A DNA stretch of 64,000 bases from Roseococcus sp. (GTDB taxonomy: Bacteria; Pseudomonadota; Alphaproteobacteria; Acetobacterales; Acetobacteraceae). The notes under the pieces were generated by a model. It saw only the letters and a program-made list of their open reading frames with translations. It was not told the origin of the DNA and ran no database searches. How positions within the stretch are numbered: the stretch's first letter is position 1; every line of letters begins with the position of its first letter. The position numbers and the translations under genes are program-made. Of this stretch, positions 19,818-28,744 are shown piece after piece. The DNA lies in assembly GCA_026414745.1 (NCBI GenBank), contig JAOAIK010000046.1, positions 1-64,000 on the forward strand. Reading direction: 5' to 3'.

Positions 19818-21134
19818 ATGGCCCGTTACGACCTGATCCTGCGCGGCGGCCAGGTGGTGCTGCCCTGGGCGATCGAGCCGCTGGACATCGGCGTGCGCGA
19901 GGGGCGCATCGCCGCGCTCGGCGATCTGCGCCGCGCCGAGGCCGCGCATGTGCTGGACTGCGCGCGGCTGCACGTGCTGCCCGGGCTGATCGATGCCCAT
20001 GTCCACCTGCGCGAGCCCGGCGACCCGGCGGTGGAGACCATCGCCACCGGCACGCGGGCCGCCGTGCTGGGCGGGCTGACGGCGGTCTTCGACATGCCCA
20101 ACACCAGCCCCGCCATCACCGACTCCGCGCAGCTCGCCTGGAAGCGCCGCCATATCGAGGGGCGCGCCTGGTGCGACATGGGCCTCTATGTCGGCGCGAC
20201 CAAGCGCAACATCGCCGATCTCGCCGCGCTGGAGGCGGAGCCCAATGTCTGCGCCATCAAGGTCTTCGCAGGCTCCTCCACCGGCGATCTCCTGGTCGAG
20301 GACGACGCGAGCCTGGAGGCGGTGATGCGCTCCGGTCGCCGCCGCATCTGCTACCACTCCGAGGACGAGTATCGCCTGCAGGCCCGCAAGGGCCTGTTCC
20401 ACACCGGCCAGCCGCACCGCACCCACATGGTCTGGCGCGACGTGGAATGCGCGCTGCTGGGCACGAAGCGGCTGATGGCGCTGGCGCGCAAGACCGGCCG
20501 GCCCGCCCATATCCTGCACGTCAGCACCGCCGAGGAGCTGGCCTATCTCGCCGACCACCGCGACATCTGCACGGTGGAGGTGCTGCTCAACCACCTCACC
20601 CAGACCGACGAGGCCTATGAGCGGCTCGGCGGCTATGCGGTGATGAACCCGCCCATTCGCGACCGCCGACACCTCGAGGCCGCCTGGGAGGCGGTGCGCA
20701 ACGGCACGGTGGACGTGGTGGGCAGCGACCACGCCCCGCACAGCCGCGCGGCGAAGGAGCGGCCCTGGCCGGAGACGGCGGCGGGGCTGACGGGGGTGCA
20801 GACCCTCGTGCCGCTGATGCTCGACCATGTGAGCCAGGGCCGGCTCAGCCTGCTGCGCCTCGCCGACCTGATGGCGGCCGGGCCCGCGCGCGTCTATGGC
20901 GCGGTGAACAAGGGCCGCATCGCCATGGGCTATGACGCCGATTTCACCCTGGTGGACATGGCCGCGAGCCGCGAGATCACCGAGGACTGGATCGCAAGCC
21001 CCTGCGGCTGGACGCCCTTCGCCGGCCATCGCTGCCAGGGCTGGCCGGTCGGCACCATCGTGCGCGGCCATGTGGTGATGCGCGAGGGCGAGGTGCTGGG
21101 CCCGCCCATCGGCCGGCCCGTCGCCTTCCGCTGA
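19818..21134 (+). CDS. Dihydroorotase (class I, amidohydrolase superfamily)
   Basis: 438 residues. The metal site is complete: H61-x-H63 (DAHVHLRE), the Lys to be carboxylated K148 (CAIKVFAGSSTG), H180 (ICYHSED), H234 (HILHVST) and D304 (VGSDHAPH). It interconverts carbamoyl-aspartate and dihydroorotate in pyrimidine synthesis. Because all metal ligands are present it is not the inactive PyrC' form. It stands alone rather than beside pyrB, and a second dihydroorotase may exist elsewhere in the genome. An allantoinase or hydantoinase role is a less likely alternative. Start chosen from the strong Shine-Dalgarno. Confidence 0.88.
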   Translation: MARYDLILRGGQVVLPWAIEPLDIGVREGRIAALGDLRRAEAAHVLDCARLHVLPGLIDAHVHLREPGDPAVETIATGTRAAVLGGLTAVFDMPNTSPAITDSAQLAWKRRHIEGRAWCDMGLYVGATKRNIADLAALEAEPNVCAIKVFAGSSTGDLLVEDDASLEAVMRSGRRRICYHSEDEYRLQARKGLFHTGQPHRTHMVWRDVECALLGTKRLMALARKTGRPAHILHVSTAEELAYLADHRDICTVEVLLNHLTQTDEAYERLGGYAVMNPPIRDRRHLEAAWEAVRNGTVDVVGSDHAPHSRAAKERPWPETAAGLTGVQTLVPLMLDHVSQGRLSLLRLADLMAAGPARVYGAVNKGRIAMGYDADFTLVDMAASREITEDWIASPCGWTPFAGHRCQGWPVGTIVRGHVVMREGEVLGPPIGRPVAFR

Positions 21135-21141
21135 GGGCGGC

Positions 21142-21513
21142 CTACAGGTTCCCGAGCGGCCAATGGGCCGTGCGGTTCGCCTCTTGCGCGGGGGAGAGCT
21201 GGTGCGGCCCGTCCGCCACCCCGCGTTGCGCCGGCAGGGCGGGCGGGCGCGTCACCCAGCAATCCACATGGCCGAGGCTGCGGGTGCAGAAGGGCGGGGG
21301 GCCGGGCGGGGGCTCGGCCGGCGCGCAGTAACTCTGCCCGCGGTCGAGCCGGACCAGCGAACACTCCCGCCCCGAGACGCCGCTCACCACCATGTCCGGC
21401 ACGGTGCGGCCGACGAGGGTGAGGGTCAGCACATTGGCCGCCCCCACCCCCACCAGGGTCGGGCCGTCGCAGGCGGCGAGCAGGGGCGCGAGGGCCAGCA
21501 GGGCAAGGCGCAT
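21142..21513 (-). CDS. Small lipoprotein of unknown function
   Basis: 123 residues. A lipobox (LLAAC, cysteine at about 15) follows a short signal sequence, so it is likely a membrane-anchored lipoprotein. The mature part has a hydrophobic stretch (VGVGAANVLTLTLVG), four further cysteines and a Pro-rich middle. No domain recognised. It converges with the dihydroorotase gene (8 bp apart) and is divergent from the yfgM-like gene. Confidence 0.7.
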   Translation of the reverse strand: MRLALLALAPLLAACDGPTLVGVGAANVLTLTLVGRTVPDMVVSGVSGRECSLVRLDRGQSYCAPAEPPPGPPPFCTRSLGHVDCWVTRPPALPAQRGVADGPHQLSPAQEANRTAHWPLGNL

Positions 21514-21592
21514 GCCCCATCCAGGCCTGGCCTGCCTTAACGCATCGCGAAGCCGCCGCTATACCCGCGCCCACCATGGAAGAGGGCCGCCC

Positions 21593-22243
21593 GTGCCGGA
21601 CCTGATCGACGAGGTGGAGGAGGATCTCCGCGCCGAACGCGCGAAGCGCCTGGCCCAGCGTTTCGGCGGCCTCGCCCTCGCTGCGGTGCTGCTGCTGCTG
21701 GCCGGCGTGGGCGGCTGGCAGGGCTGGCGCTGGTGGGAGGGCCGCAAGGCCGCCGCCGCGGCCGGGGCCTTCCTTGCCGCCGCCCAGGAAGCGGCGGCGG
21801 AGGGGGCGGACCTTGCCGCCGCCGCCGAGCGCTTCGCCGCCATCGCGCGCGAGGCGCCCGCCGGCTACCGCATGCTGGCGCGGCTGCGGGCCGCCGCCCT
21901 GCTGGCCGAGACCGGCCAGAAGGAGGCCGCGCTGGCCGCGTGGCAGGCGCTCGCGACCGATTCGGCCGTGGCCCCGCTCTACCGCGATCTCGCCACCCTG
22001 CTGTGGGGCCTGCACGCGCTCGATTCCGATGATCCGGCGCAGATCGCGGCGCGGCTCGCCCCGCTCGCCGCCCCGGGTGCGCCCTGGCGGGCCTCGGCGC
22101 GAGAGGTCCTGGCGCTGGCCGCGCTGCGGCGCAACGATGCGGCCGAGGCGCGCCGCCAGTTCGACGCGCTGCTCGCCGATGCGGCGACACCCCAGGGGGT
22201 GCGCGAGCGCGCCACCCGCCTCCTGCAAGGACTGGGAAGCTGA
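21593..22243 (+). CDS. YfgM-like membrane-anchored tetratricopeptide protein
   Basis: 216 residues from GTG 21593 (AGAGGG upstream). An acidic N terminus (PDLIDEVEEDLRAERAKRL) precedes one transmembrane helix (residues about 25-45, GGLALAAVLLLLAGVGGW), then an Ala-rich helical-repeat domain with TPR-like periodicity. It matches the YfgM/TPR_21 family that associates with the SecYEG translocon and periplasmic chaperones. Directly followed by bamB (TGATG overlap) and der, the same neighbourhood as in E. coli, which supports the assignment. Confidence 0.85.
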   Translation: MPDLIDEVEEDLRAERAKRLAQRFGGLALAAVLLLLAGVGGWQGWRWWEGRKAAAAAGAFLAAAQEAAAEGADLAAAAERFAAIAREAPAGYRMLARLRAAALLAETGQKEAALAAWQALATDSAVAPLYRDLATLLWGLHALDSDDPAQIAARLAPLAAPGAPWRASAREVLALAALRRNDAAEARRQFDALLADAATPQGVRERATRLLQGLGS

Positions 22244-23598
22244 TGCGCCACCCCCTCCCCCGCCGCGCCGCGCTGCTCGGCGCCGCCGGCCTGCTCGCGG
22301 GTTGCGAGACGGTGACCGATCTCGCCGACCGCGTGCTCGGCACCAGCAAGACGCCCCTGCCGGGGGAGCGCCGGGCCATCCTGGCCGGCACCCGCGCGCT
22401 CGAGGCCGATGAGGCGGCCGCCGCGCGGCCCTTCAGCCTGCCCGCGCCGGTGGTGAACACCGAATGGCCCTTCGCCGGCGGCCCGGCCAACCACGCGCCC
22501 GGCCATCTCGCCCTGCCGCGCCCGCTGGGCGAGGTGTGGCGCAGCTCCATCGGCGCGGGCACCGGCTATCGCCAGCGCCTCACCGCCGCCCCCGTGGCCG
22601 GGCCGGACACCGTCTACGCGATGGACGCCTTCGGCTGGATCACCGCGCTCGACGCCGCCCGCGGCGGCCGGCGCTGGCAGACCGACACGCGCCCGCGCCG
22701 CGACCGCGACGGCGCCATGGGCGGGGCCATCGCGCTGTCGGGCGAGACGCTCTACGCGGTCACCGGGCTCGCGGAGGTGATGGCGCTGGACGCCGCGACG
22801 GGGGCGATCAAGTGGCGCGCGCCCATGCCCGCCCCGGCGCGCGGCGGCATCGCCGTGGCGGGCGGGCGCATCATGGCCCCGACCGTCGAGAACCATCTCG
22901 TGGCCTTCTCGACCGAGGATGGCAGCCGCCAATGGGTGTTCCGCGCCACGCCGGTGCTTGCGCTCGTCGTCGGCCAGCCGAGCCCGGCAGTGGAGGGCGA
23001 CATCGCGGTGGCCGGCTTCGCCTCGGGCGAGATCGTGGCGCTGCGCGTGCCCGACGGGCGCGTGGTGTGGAACGAGAGCCTGGGCGCCTCGCGCGCCGCG
23101 GCCGCCTCCATCGCGGACATCAGCGCCATCACCGCGCTGCCCGTCATCGACCGCGGCCGCGTCTTCGCCATCGGCATGGGGGGTGCCGCCACCTGCCTCG
23201 ACTTCCGCTCCGGCCGGCGGGTGTGGGAGCGCGACATCGGCGGCACCGTCACGCCCGCCGTGGCGGGGGACTGGCTCTTCGCCCTCTCGCGCGATGCCGA
23301 GCTCGTCTGCCTCGGCCGCGAGGACGGGCGGGTGCGCTGGATCACCCAGCTCCCGCGCTTCCAGAACGAGGAGCGCCGGCGCAACCCCATCGCCTGGGGG
23401 CCGCCGCTGCTGGCGGGGGGGCGGGTGCTGCTCACCGGCAGCCATGGCCAGATGTTCGAGATCGCGGCGGCCTCGGGCGAGATCCTCTCGCGCCTGCGCC
23501 TTCCCGCCGGGGCCACGCTGCAGCCGGCCATCGCCAACAGCAGCGCCTATGTGCTGACCGACAGCGGCACCGTGGTCTGCCTGCGCGGCGTGGGCTGA
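22243..23598 (+). CDS. bamB: Outer-membrane assembly lipoprotein BamB (PQQ-like beta-propeller)
   Basis: 451 residues. The signal ends in the lipobox LLAGC (cysteine at about 21). The rest is an eight-bladed propeller with repeated tryptophan-docking motifs, for example VYAMDAFGWITALDAARGG, MALDAATGAIKWRAP, EIVALRVPDGRVVWNE and CLDFRSGRRVWERDIGG. BamB helps BamA deliver beta-barrel proteins into the outer membrane. The start overlaps the previous stop codon and der follows 5 bp after, so the three genes form one operon. Confidence 0.9.
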   Translation: MRHPLPRRAALLGAAGLLAGCETVTDLADRVLGTSKTPLPGERRAILAGTRALEADEAAAARPFSLPAPVVNTEWPFAGGPANHAPGHLALPRPLGEVWRSSIGAGTGYRQRLTAAPVAGPDTVYAMDAFGWITALDAARGGRRWQTDTRPRRDRDGAMGGAIALSGETLYAVTGLAEVMALDAATGAIKWRAPMPAPARGGIAVAGGRIMAPTVENHLVAFSTEDGSRQWVFRATPVLALVVGQPSPAVEGDIAVAGFASGEIVALRVPDGRVVWNESLGASRAAAASIADISAITALPVIDRGRVFAIGMGGAATCLDFRSGRRVWERDIGGTVTPAVAGDWLFALSRDAELVCLGREDGRVRWITQLPRFQNEERRRNPIAWGPPLLAGGRVLLTGSHGQMFEIAAASGEILSRLRLPAGATLQPAIANSSAYVLTDSGTVVCLRGVG

Positions 23599-23603
23599 AC
23601 GCG

Positions 23604-24986
23604 ATGGGCGAGCCCGATCCGCCGGGCGCGGCGGGGGTGCCCGTCGTCGTCATCCTGGGTCGGCCCAATGTGGGGAAATCCTCGCTGTTCAACCGCCTCG
23701 CCGGGCGGCGGCTGGCCATCGTGGACGACGTCCCGGGCGTGACGCGCGACCGCAAGGAGGCGCTGGCGCGCATCGCGGGGCGCGCGCTGCGCCTCGTGGA
23801 CACGGCCGGCCTCGAGGAGGCGGCGCCGGAGACGGTGTCCGGCCGCATGCGCGCCTCGAGCGAGGCGGCGCTCGAGATGGCGGACGTCGCGCTCTTCGTG
23901 GTGGACGCGCGCAGCGGCATCACCCCGGCCGACCGGGCCTTCGCCAACTGGCTGCGCCGCGCGCGCCGGCCGGTGATCCTGGTCGCCAACAAGGCCGAGG
24001 GGCGCGCCGGCGCGGCCAATGCGATGGAGGCCTATGAGCTCGGCCTCGGCGATCCCATCGCCGTCTCGGCCGAGCATGGCGAGGGCATCGCCACGCTGAT
24101 GGAGGCCATCGCCGCCCATCTTCCCGCCCCGACCGAGGAGGAGGAGAAGGAGGAGGCCGGCGGCGCGCCGAAGCCGCTGCGCATCGCCATCCTCGGCCGG
24201 CCCAATGCCGGCAAATCCACCCTGCTGAACACGCTGATCGGCGAGGAGCGCATGATCACCGGCCCCGAACCGGGGCTGACGCGCGACGCCGTGGCCTCGC
24301 ACTTCTCGGACGAGGTCGGCCCCGTGCGGGTGGTGGACACGGCGGGCATGCGCAAGCGCGCGCGCATCACCGACCGCCTCGAGGAGATGAGCGTGGCCGC
24401 CTCCATCGCCGCGCTGCGCGAGGCGGAGGTGGTGGTGCTGGTGCTGGACGCCACCCTCGGCCTGGAGGAGCAGGATCTGCGCATCGCCCGCCTCGCCGAG
24501 CGCGAGGGGCGCGCCATCGTCATCGCGCTCAACAAATGGGACGCGGTGGAGGACCGCGCCGCCGTGCGCGCCCGGGTGAACGAGGTGCTGGAGAGCTCGC
24601 TCGCGCAGCTCAAGGGCGTGGAGGTGGTGCCGATGTCGGCCGCCACGGGGGCGGGGGTGGAGAAGCTGATGCCCGCGGTGCGCCGTGCGCACGAACGCTG
24701 GAACCGCCGCATCGCCACGGGGGCGCTGAACCGCTGGTTCGAGCAGGCGCTGGCGCGCCACGCGCCGCCGCTGGTGGATGGCCGCCGCCTCAAGCTGCGC
24801 TACGTCACCATGCCCAAGGCGCGGCCGCCCACGCTCGTGATCTTCGGCACGCGCGCGGAGCTGCTGCCTCTCGACTACCGCCGCTACCTGCTCAACGGCT
24901 TCCGCGCGGAGTTCGACATGCCCGGCGTGCCCATCCGCCTGCAGCTGCGCGGCACCGAGAACCCCTACGCGGAGAAGGAGGAGTAG
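23604..24986 (+). CDS. der: GTPase Der (EngA), ribosome assembly
   Basis: 460 residues with tandem G domains: the first at GRPNVGKSSLFNRL with DTAGLEE, the second at GRPNAGKSTLLNTL with DTAGMRKR and NKWD, then the C-terminal KH-like domain (about 365-460, with YVTMPKARPPTLVIFG). The two-G-domain plus KH layout is unique to Der, which is needed for 50S ribosome maturation. The first domain's NKxD equivalent reads NKAE, a small deviation at the Asp. An acidic linker (EEEEKEEAGG) joins the G domains. Confidence 0.97.
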   Translation: MGEPDPPGAAGVPVVVILGRPNVGKSSLFNRLAGRRLAIVDDVPGVTRDRKEALARIAGRALRLVDTAGLEEAAPETVSGRMRASSEAALEMADVALFVVDARSGITPADRAFANWLRRARRPVILVANKAEGRAGAANAMEAYELGLGDPIAVSAEHGEGIATLMEAIAAHLPAPTEEEEKEEAGGAPKPLRIAILGRPNAGKSTLLNTLIGEERMITGPEPGLTRDAVASHFSDEVGPVRVVDTAGMRKRARITDRLEEMSVAASIAALREAEVVVLVLDATLGLEEQDLRIARLAEREGRAIVIALNKWDAVEDRAAVRARVNEVLESSLAQLKGVEVVPMSAATGAGVEKLMPAVRRAHERWNRRIATGALNRWFEQALARHAPPLVDGRRLKLRYVTMPKARPPTLVIFGTRAELLPLDYRRYLLNGFRAEFDMPGVPIRLQLRGTENPYAEKEE

Positions 24987-25061
24987 GCGGCCTCCCTCTT
25001 GGAGATTCGCCCCCGCCGCTTCACACTCGCGCACGCCTGCAGGACCATCCGGGAGGACAGG

Positions 25062-25742
25062 GTGATCAACAAGATCGTCGCCTCGCTCGCCGAGGCGCTG
25101 GCCGGCGTCAAGGACGGATCGACCGTGCTGATCGGCGGCTTCGGCAGCGTCGGCCAGCCGGATGCGCTCATCGAGGCGCTGATCGAGCAGGGGGCGAAGG
25201 ATCTCACCTGCGTCGCCAACAACGCGGGCACGGGGCGGGTGGGGCTGGCGCGGCTGATGGAGCTCGGCCGCGTGCGCAAGATCATCTGCTCCTTCCCGCG
25301 CAGCGCGGGCAGCGTGGTGTTCGAGGAGCTCTACCGCGAGGGGAAGATCGAGCTCGAGATCGTGCCGCAGGGCACGCTGGCCGAGCGCATGCGCGCCGCG
25401 GGCGCCGGCATCCCTGCCTTCTACACCGCGACGAGCGTGGGCACGCTGCTGGCCAAGGGCAAGGAGGAGCGCGTCTTCAACGGCCGAACCTACGTCCTCG
25501 AGCACGCGCTCAAGGCCGATGTCGCGCTCATCGAGGCCTGGGAGGCGGATCGCTGGGGCAACCTGACCTACAACCAGTCAGGCCGGAACTTCAATCCGGT
25601 GATGGCGATGGCCGCCGATCTGACCATTGCCCAGGTGCAGCACATCCGCGAACTCGGCGAGATAGATCCGGAACGCGTGGTCACCCCCGGCATCTACGTG
25701 GACCGCGTGGTGCGGGTGGACCGCGGCCCGCCCTGGGCGTGA
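25062..25742 (+). CDS. 3-oxoacid CoA-transferase subunit A (orphan)
   Basis: 226 residues from GTG 25062 with GGGAGGA just upstream. Family I CoA-transferase alpha subunit: VLIGGFGSVGQPDALIEAL near the N terminus, then CVANNAGTGRVG and GNLTYNQSGRNFNPVMAMAA. This subunit binds CoA; the beta subunit carries the catalytic Glu. Family members are PcaI, ScoA or AtoD (transferring CoA between succinate and 3-oxoadipate or acetoacetate). Normally the B-subunit gene follows directly, but here the next gene is a DNA glycosylase on the other strand, overlapping by 49 bp. It must use a B subunit encoded elsewhere or be inactive. Confidence 0.88.
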   Translation: MINKIVASLAEALAGVKDGSTVLIGGFGSVGQPDALIEALIEQGAKDLTCVANNAGTGRVGLARLMELGRVRKIICSFPRSAGSVVFEELYREGKIELEIVPQGTLAERMRAAGAGIPAFYTATSVGTLLAKGKEERVFNGRTYVLEHALKADVALIEAWEADRWGNLTYNQSGRNFNPVMAMAADLTIAQVQHIRELGEIDPERVVTPGIYVDRVVRVDRGPPWA

Positions 25743-26389
25743 GGCGCCTCCCCCCTCGTCACCGTCGCCTTCACCCTCTTCCCCTCATCGGCGGCGCGCC
25801 AGAGATACCAGGCGGCCACGCTGCGCCAGGGCCGCCAGGCGGCGCCGATGGCGGCGAGGTCGCGCGGGCGCAACTGCGCCTCGGCCCCGGTGAGCAGGCG
25901 CCAGCCCTCGCGCACGCCGAAATCGTCCACCGGCAGCACATCGGGCCGGCCGAGCGTGAAGATCAGCAGCATCTCCACCGTCCAGCGGCCCACGCCGCGC
26001 AGCGGCAGCAGCCGCTCGACCAGCGCCTCGTCGGCCATGGCGGCGGCTTCGGCGAGGCTGGGCACGCGCCCCGCCGCGCTGGCCTCGGCGATGTCCCGGA
26101 TGGCGGCGCATTTGGCGGCCGAGAAGCCGCAGCCGCGCAGCGCCTCCTCCGGCAGCGCGGCCAGCAGCCGCGGCGGGGGGAAGCCGCCAGCGGGATGGAG
26201 AGCGAGCAGCCGGCCGAGCATCGCCTCCGCCGCGCGGCCGTGCACCTGCTGATGCGCGATGGCGCGCACCAGCGCCTCATAGGGCTCGCGCGGCTGCGGG
26301 GCGAGGGTGCAGGGGCCGATGCGGCGCACCAGGCCGCGCAGCACGGGCGCGCGGGAGAGCTTGCGCTCGGCGGCGCTCCAGTCGGTCAT
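25694..26389 (-). CDS. DNA-3-methyladenine glycosylase II (AlkA-type, HhH-GPD)
   Basis: 231 residues. The helix-hairpin-helix and catalytic Asp region reads LRGVGRWTVEMLLIFTLGRP, then VLPVDDFGVREG, the HhH-GPD signature with the catalytic Asp in the loop. It removes alkylated bases to start base excision repair. Cytoplasmic. It is shorter than E. coli AlkA (282), lacking the N-terminal beta domain. The C terminus (about 16 codons) overlaps the CoA-transferase gene tail-to-tail. The start lies 4 bp after the stop of the lactate permease-like gene on the same strand. Confidence 0.88.
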   Translation of the reverse strand: MTDWSAAERKLSRAPVLRGLVRRIGPCTLAPQPREPYEALVRAIAHQQVHGRAAEAMLGRLLALHPAGGFPPPRLLAALPEEALRGCGFSAAKCAAIRDIAEASAAGRVPSLAEAAAMADEALVERLLPLRGVGRWTVEMLLIFTLGRPDVLPVDDFGVREGWRLLTGAEAQLRPRDLAAIGAAWRPWRSVAAWYLWRAADEGKRVKATVTRGEAPHAQGGPRSTRTTRST

Positions 26390-26393
26390 CGCC

Positions 26394-27785
26394 TCACCTC
26401 ATCAGCATGAGGCCCGCCGTGCCGATCAGCGCGACGAGCAGCATGGAGGGCAGCAGGAGCCGCCAGACCTGGGCGGGGCGCGTGCCGTCGGCCAGCAGGG
26501 CGCAGAGCATGGCGGTGACGCCCACGCTCATGCCCGCCCCGGCCGCGCCCGCGAAGTTGTGGATGGCGGGGGCGAGCAGCGGCGGCAGGCCCAGCACCTG
26601 CCCGAGCGCGGCCTGCACCGGCATCAGCGCCGCATTCGCCCCCACATTGGAGCCGGTGACGAAGCCCGCGAGGAAGCCCATCGGCGCCATGGCGAGCAGC
26701 GCGCTCTCGCCCTGGCCCTGCACCATGGCCTCGGCCAGCGCGCGCGCCACGCCGCCCTCGGCCAGCCAGCGCCCCAGCAGCACATAGAGGAACAGCACCG
26801 CCATGGGCCGGCGCGCGCGGGCCATCGCCGCGCCAAGGCGCGCGCGCGCCTCGCCGCCGGCGACCAGCAGGCCGAGCGCCACCGCCCAGAGCACCACCGC
26901 GACATGGGTGAGGGGAAAGGCGGGCAGCTCCGCGAAGGGCCTCCAGGCGGGCGGGTGCGGCACGGCGCGCGCGGCGAGCAGCGCGGCGGTGAGGATCAGG
27001 TAGGGCAGGGCGGCGCGCAGCGCGGCGCGCCGCTCGCGCGGCGGATCCGCCCGCCAGAGCGCCCAGAGCGCGACGAGCCCGCTGGCCAGAACGCCCACCA
27101 CCTCGAAGGGCAGGAGGGCGTGCAGCGCGATGAGCAGCACGCCGAGCACCAGCAGCATCAGCGCCTGCATCGCCTTCTCGCGCGGCGGCACGGGCACGCC
27201 CGCGCGCGCCTGCAGCCACCACAGCACGGGCGCCAGCAGAACCAGCCAGGCCGCGTTGGGCCAGGCCGCCAGCGCCGCGGCCGCATGCGGCGACACCCCG
27301 GCCAGCGTCGCCCCCAGCAGGGTGCCGGGGCCGAGCCCGCCCCAGGGCACCAGCACCAGCGCCTGCACCGCCAGCGCCACCGCCACCGCGCCGCCGATCC
27401 GCATGGCCCGCAGCGCGGCCAGCGCGAAGACCGCGCCCACCGCGAAGCCCGTGACGCTCTCCAGGAAGCAGCCGAGCGGCAGCGTGACGGCGAAGACGCG
27501 CGCGGGGCTGGGCGGGCGCGCCTCGGCCCCGGCGGGCCGCTCCACCGCGGCGTGGAAGGCGAGGCCGCCCGCCACGATGGCCATGGGCTGCAGGGCGAGC
27601 CAGGCGGCGGAGAGGCTCGCCCCCGGCAGGAAGCCCGGCAGCGTCACGCCCGCGGGCAGGCTGAGCGCGATGGCGGGCAGGGCCAGCAGCAGCGCCACGC
27701 CGCAGGCGGCGATCGGCCCCGCGCGCCCGCTGGCCAGCAGCGCCAGCAGCAGAAGAAGCGGCGCGGCCTGAACGGCGAGGGTCAT
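26394..27785 (-). CDS. L-lactate permease family transporter
   Basis: 463 residues, almost entirely hydrophobic, with about 12 helices. LctP-family features are LGCFLESVTGFAVGAVFAL (the conserved SVTGFG-like turn) and GFVTGSNVGANAALMPVQ plus APAIHNFAGAAGAGMSVG near the C terminus. It would import L-lactate, D-lactate or glycolate with protons. It is shorter than E. coli LldP (551). The start overlaps the stop of the DMT exporter gene by 4 bp. No lldD or glcD gene is adjacent, so the substrate is uncertain. Confidence 0.82.
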   Translation of the reverse strand: MTLAVQAAPLLLLLALLASGRAGPIAACGVALLLALPAIALSLPAGVTLPGFLPGASLSAAWLALQPMAIVAGGLAFHAAVERPAGAEARPPSPARVFAVTLPLGCFLESVTGFAVGAVFALAALRAMRIGGAVAVALAVQALVLVPWGGLGPGTLLGATLAGVSPHAAAALAAWPNAAWLVLLAPVLWWLQARAGVPVPPREKAMQALMLLVLGVLLIALHALLPFEVVGVLASGLVALWALWRADPPRERRAALRAALPYLILTAALLAARAVPHPPAWRPFAELPAFPLTHVAVVLWAVALGLLVAGGEARARLGAAMARARRPMAVLFLYVLLGRWLAEGGVARALAEAMVQGQGESALLAMAPMGFLAGFVTGSNVGANAALMPVQAALGQVLGLPPLLAPAIHNFAGAAGAGMSVGVTAMLCALLADGTRPAQVWRLLLPSMLLVALIGTAGLMLMR

Positions 27786-28657
27786 CGCCGCCGCGCCTCG
27801 GCGATGGTCACGATCACCGCGCCGGTGAGGATGACGGCCGCCCCGGCCAGCGCCCAGGCATCGGGCACCTCGGCGAAGAGCAGCCAGCCGAAGCCCATGA
27901 TCACGACCAGGCGCAGATACTGGAAGGGCGCCACCGCGCTCGCCTCGCCCGCGCGCAGCGCCTCGGTGACGAACCAGATGATGCCCGGCGTGAGCAGGCC
28001 GAAGACGAGAAGGATCAGCGCATCGCCCGGCCCGATGGGCCGCCAGCCCCAGATGGCGAAGGGCAGCACGCAGAGGGAGGTGACGAGGCCCACCCAGGCC
28101 AGCACCGTCTCGGTGCGCTCGGTGCGCGAGAGCAGGCGCGAGGTGAGGGTGATGCCGCACCAGGCCAGCGCCGCCCCCAGCGCCGCCAGCGCCCCGGCCA
28201 GCGGCACCTCGTTGCCCGGCCTGAGCATGACCGCCACGCCGAGCAGCCCGATCAGCGTGCCCGCCCAGCGCGCCGCGCCCACCCGCTCGCCCAGCACCGG
28301 CCGGGCGAGCAGCGTCGTGAACATCACGTTGGTGAAGCTCAGCACCGTGGCGGTGGCGAGGTCGAGGAAGGCGAAGGAAAGGAAGTAGAGGCCCCATGTG
28401 GCGGCCGAGGAGAGGCCGCGCAGCAGGTGCAGCCCCGCCCGCCGGGTGCGGAACACCGCGAGCCCCCCGGCCGCGATCAGCGGCAGCACCCAGACGAGCT
28501 GCCCCACCGAGCGGGCGAGGAGCTGGGTGGTGGTGGGGATGCCGCGCTCGCTCATCCAGCGGATGAACAGCGCCTCGACGGCGAAGAGCACGGCGCCGAC
28601 CGACATCAGGATGGCGCCCCGCAGATTGCCGGGCAGGGACGCGAAGCGCCGCAACAT
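27782..28657 (-). CDS. EamA/DMT-superfamily transporter
   Basis: 291 residues with ten predicted helices in two EamA repeats (about 15-145 and 160-285); the repeat ends are LLARPVLGERVGAARW and FAEVPDAWALAGAAVI. DMT proteins export small metabolites or amino acids, but the substrate is not readable. First gene of the leftward DMT > lactate permease > AlkA group; divergent from prpE 87 bp away. Confidence 0.87.
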   Translation of the reverse strand: MLRRFASLPGNLRGAILMSVGAVLFAVEALFIRWMSERGIPTTTQLLARSVGQLVWVLPLIAAGGLAVFRTRRAGLHLLRGLSSAATWGLYFLSFAFLDLATATVLSFTNVMFTTLLARPVLGERVGAARWAGTLIGLLGVAVMLRPGNEVPLAGALAALGAALAWCGITLTSRLLSRTERTETVLAWVGLVTSLCVLPFAIWGWRPIGPGDALILLVFGLLTPGIIWFVTEALRAGEASAVAPFQYLRLVVIMGFGWLLFAEVPDAWALAGAAVILTGAVIVTIAEARRR

Positions 28658-28682
28658 GCCCCCAATCGTGCGACCGCGGCGC

Positions 28683-28693
28683 TTGCGAAGCAA
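28683..28693. promoter_or_regulatory. TTGC-N3-GCAA palindrome between the DMT gene and prpE
   Basis: A perfect inverted repeat, TTGC and GCAA around GAA, lies about 50 bp upstream of the prpE start. It resembles TTGC/GCAA-type sites used by short-chain fatty-acid regulators in alphaproteobacteria such as PccR. No such regulator gene is in the window, so this is tentative. Confidence 0.25.
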
Positions 28694-28744
28694 CGCCCGC
28701 GGGCGCAGTTTTGCCCTCGCGCGGAGAGGGAGGGAGGGCGCGTC

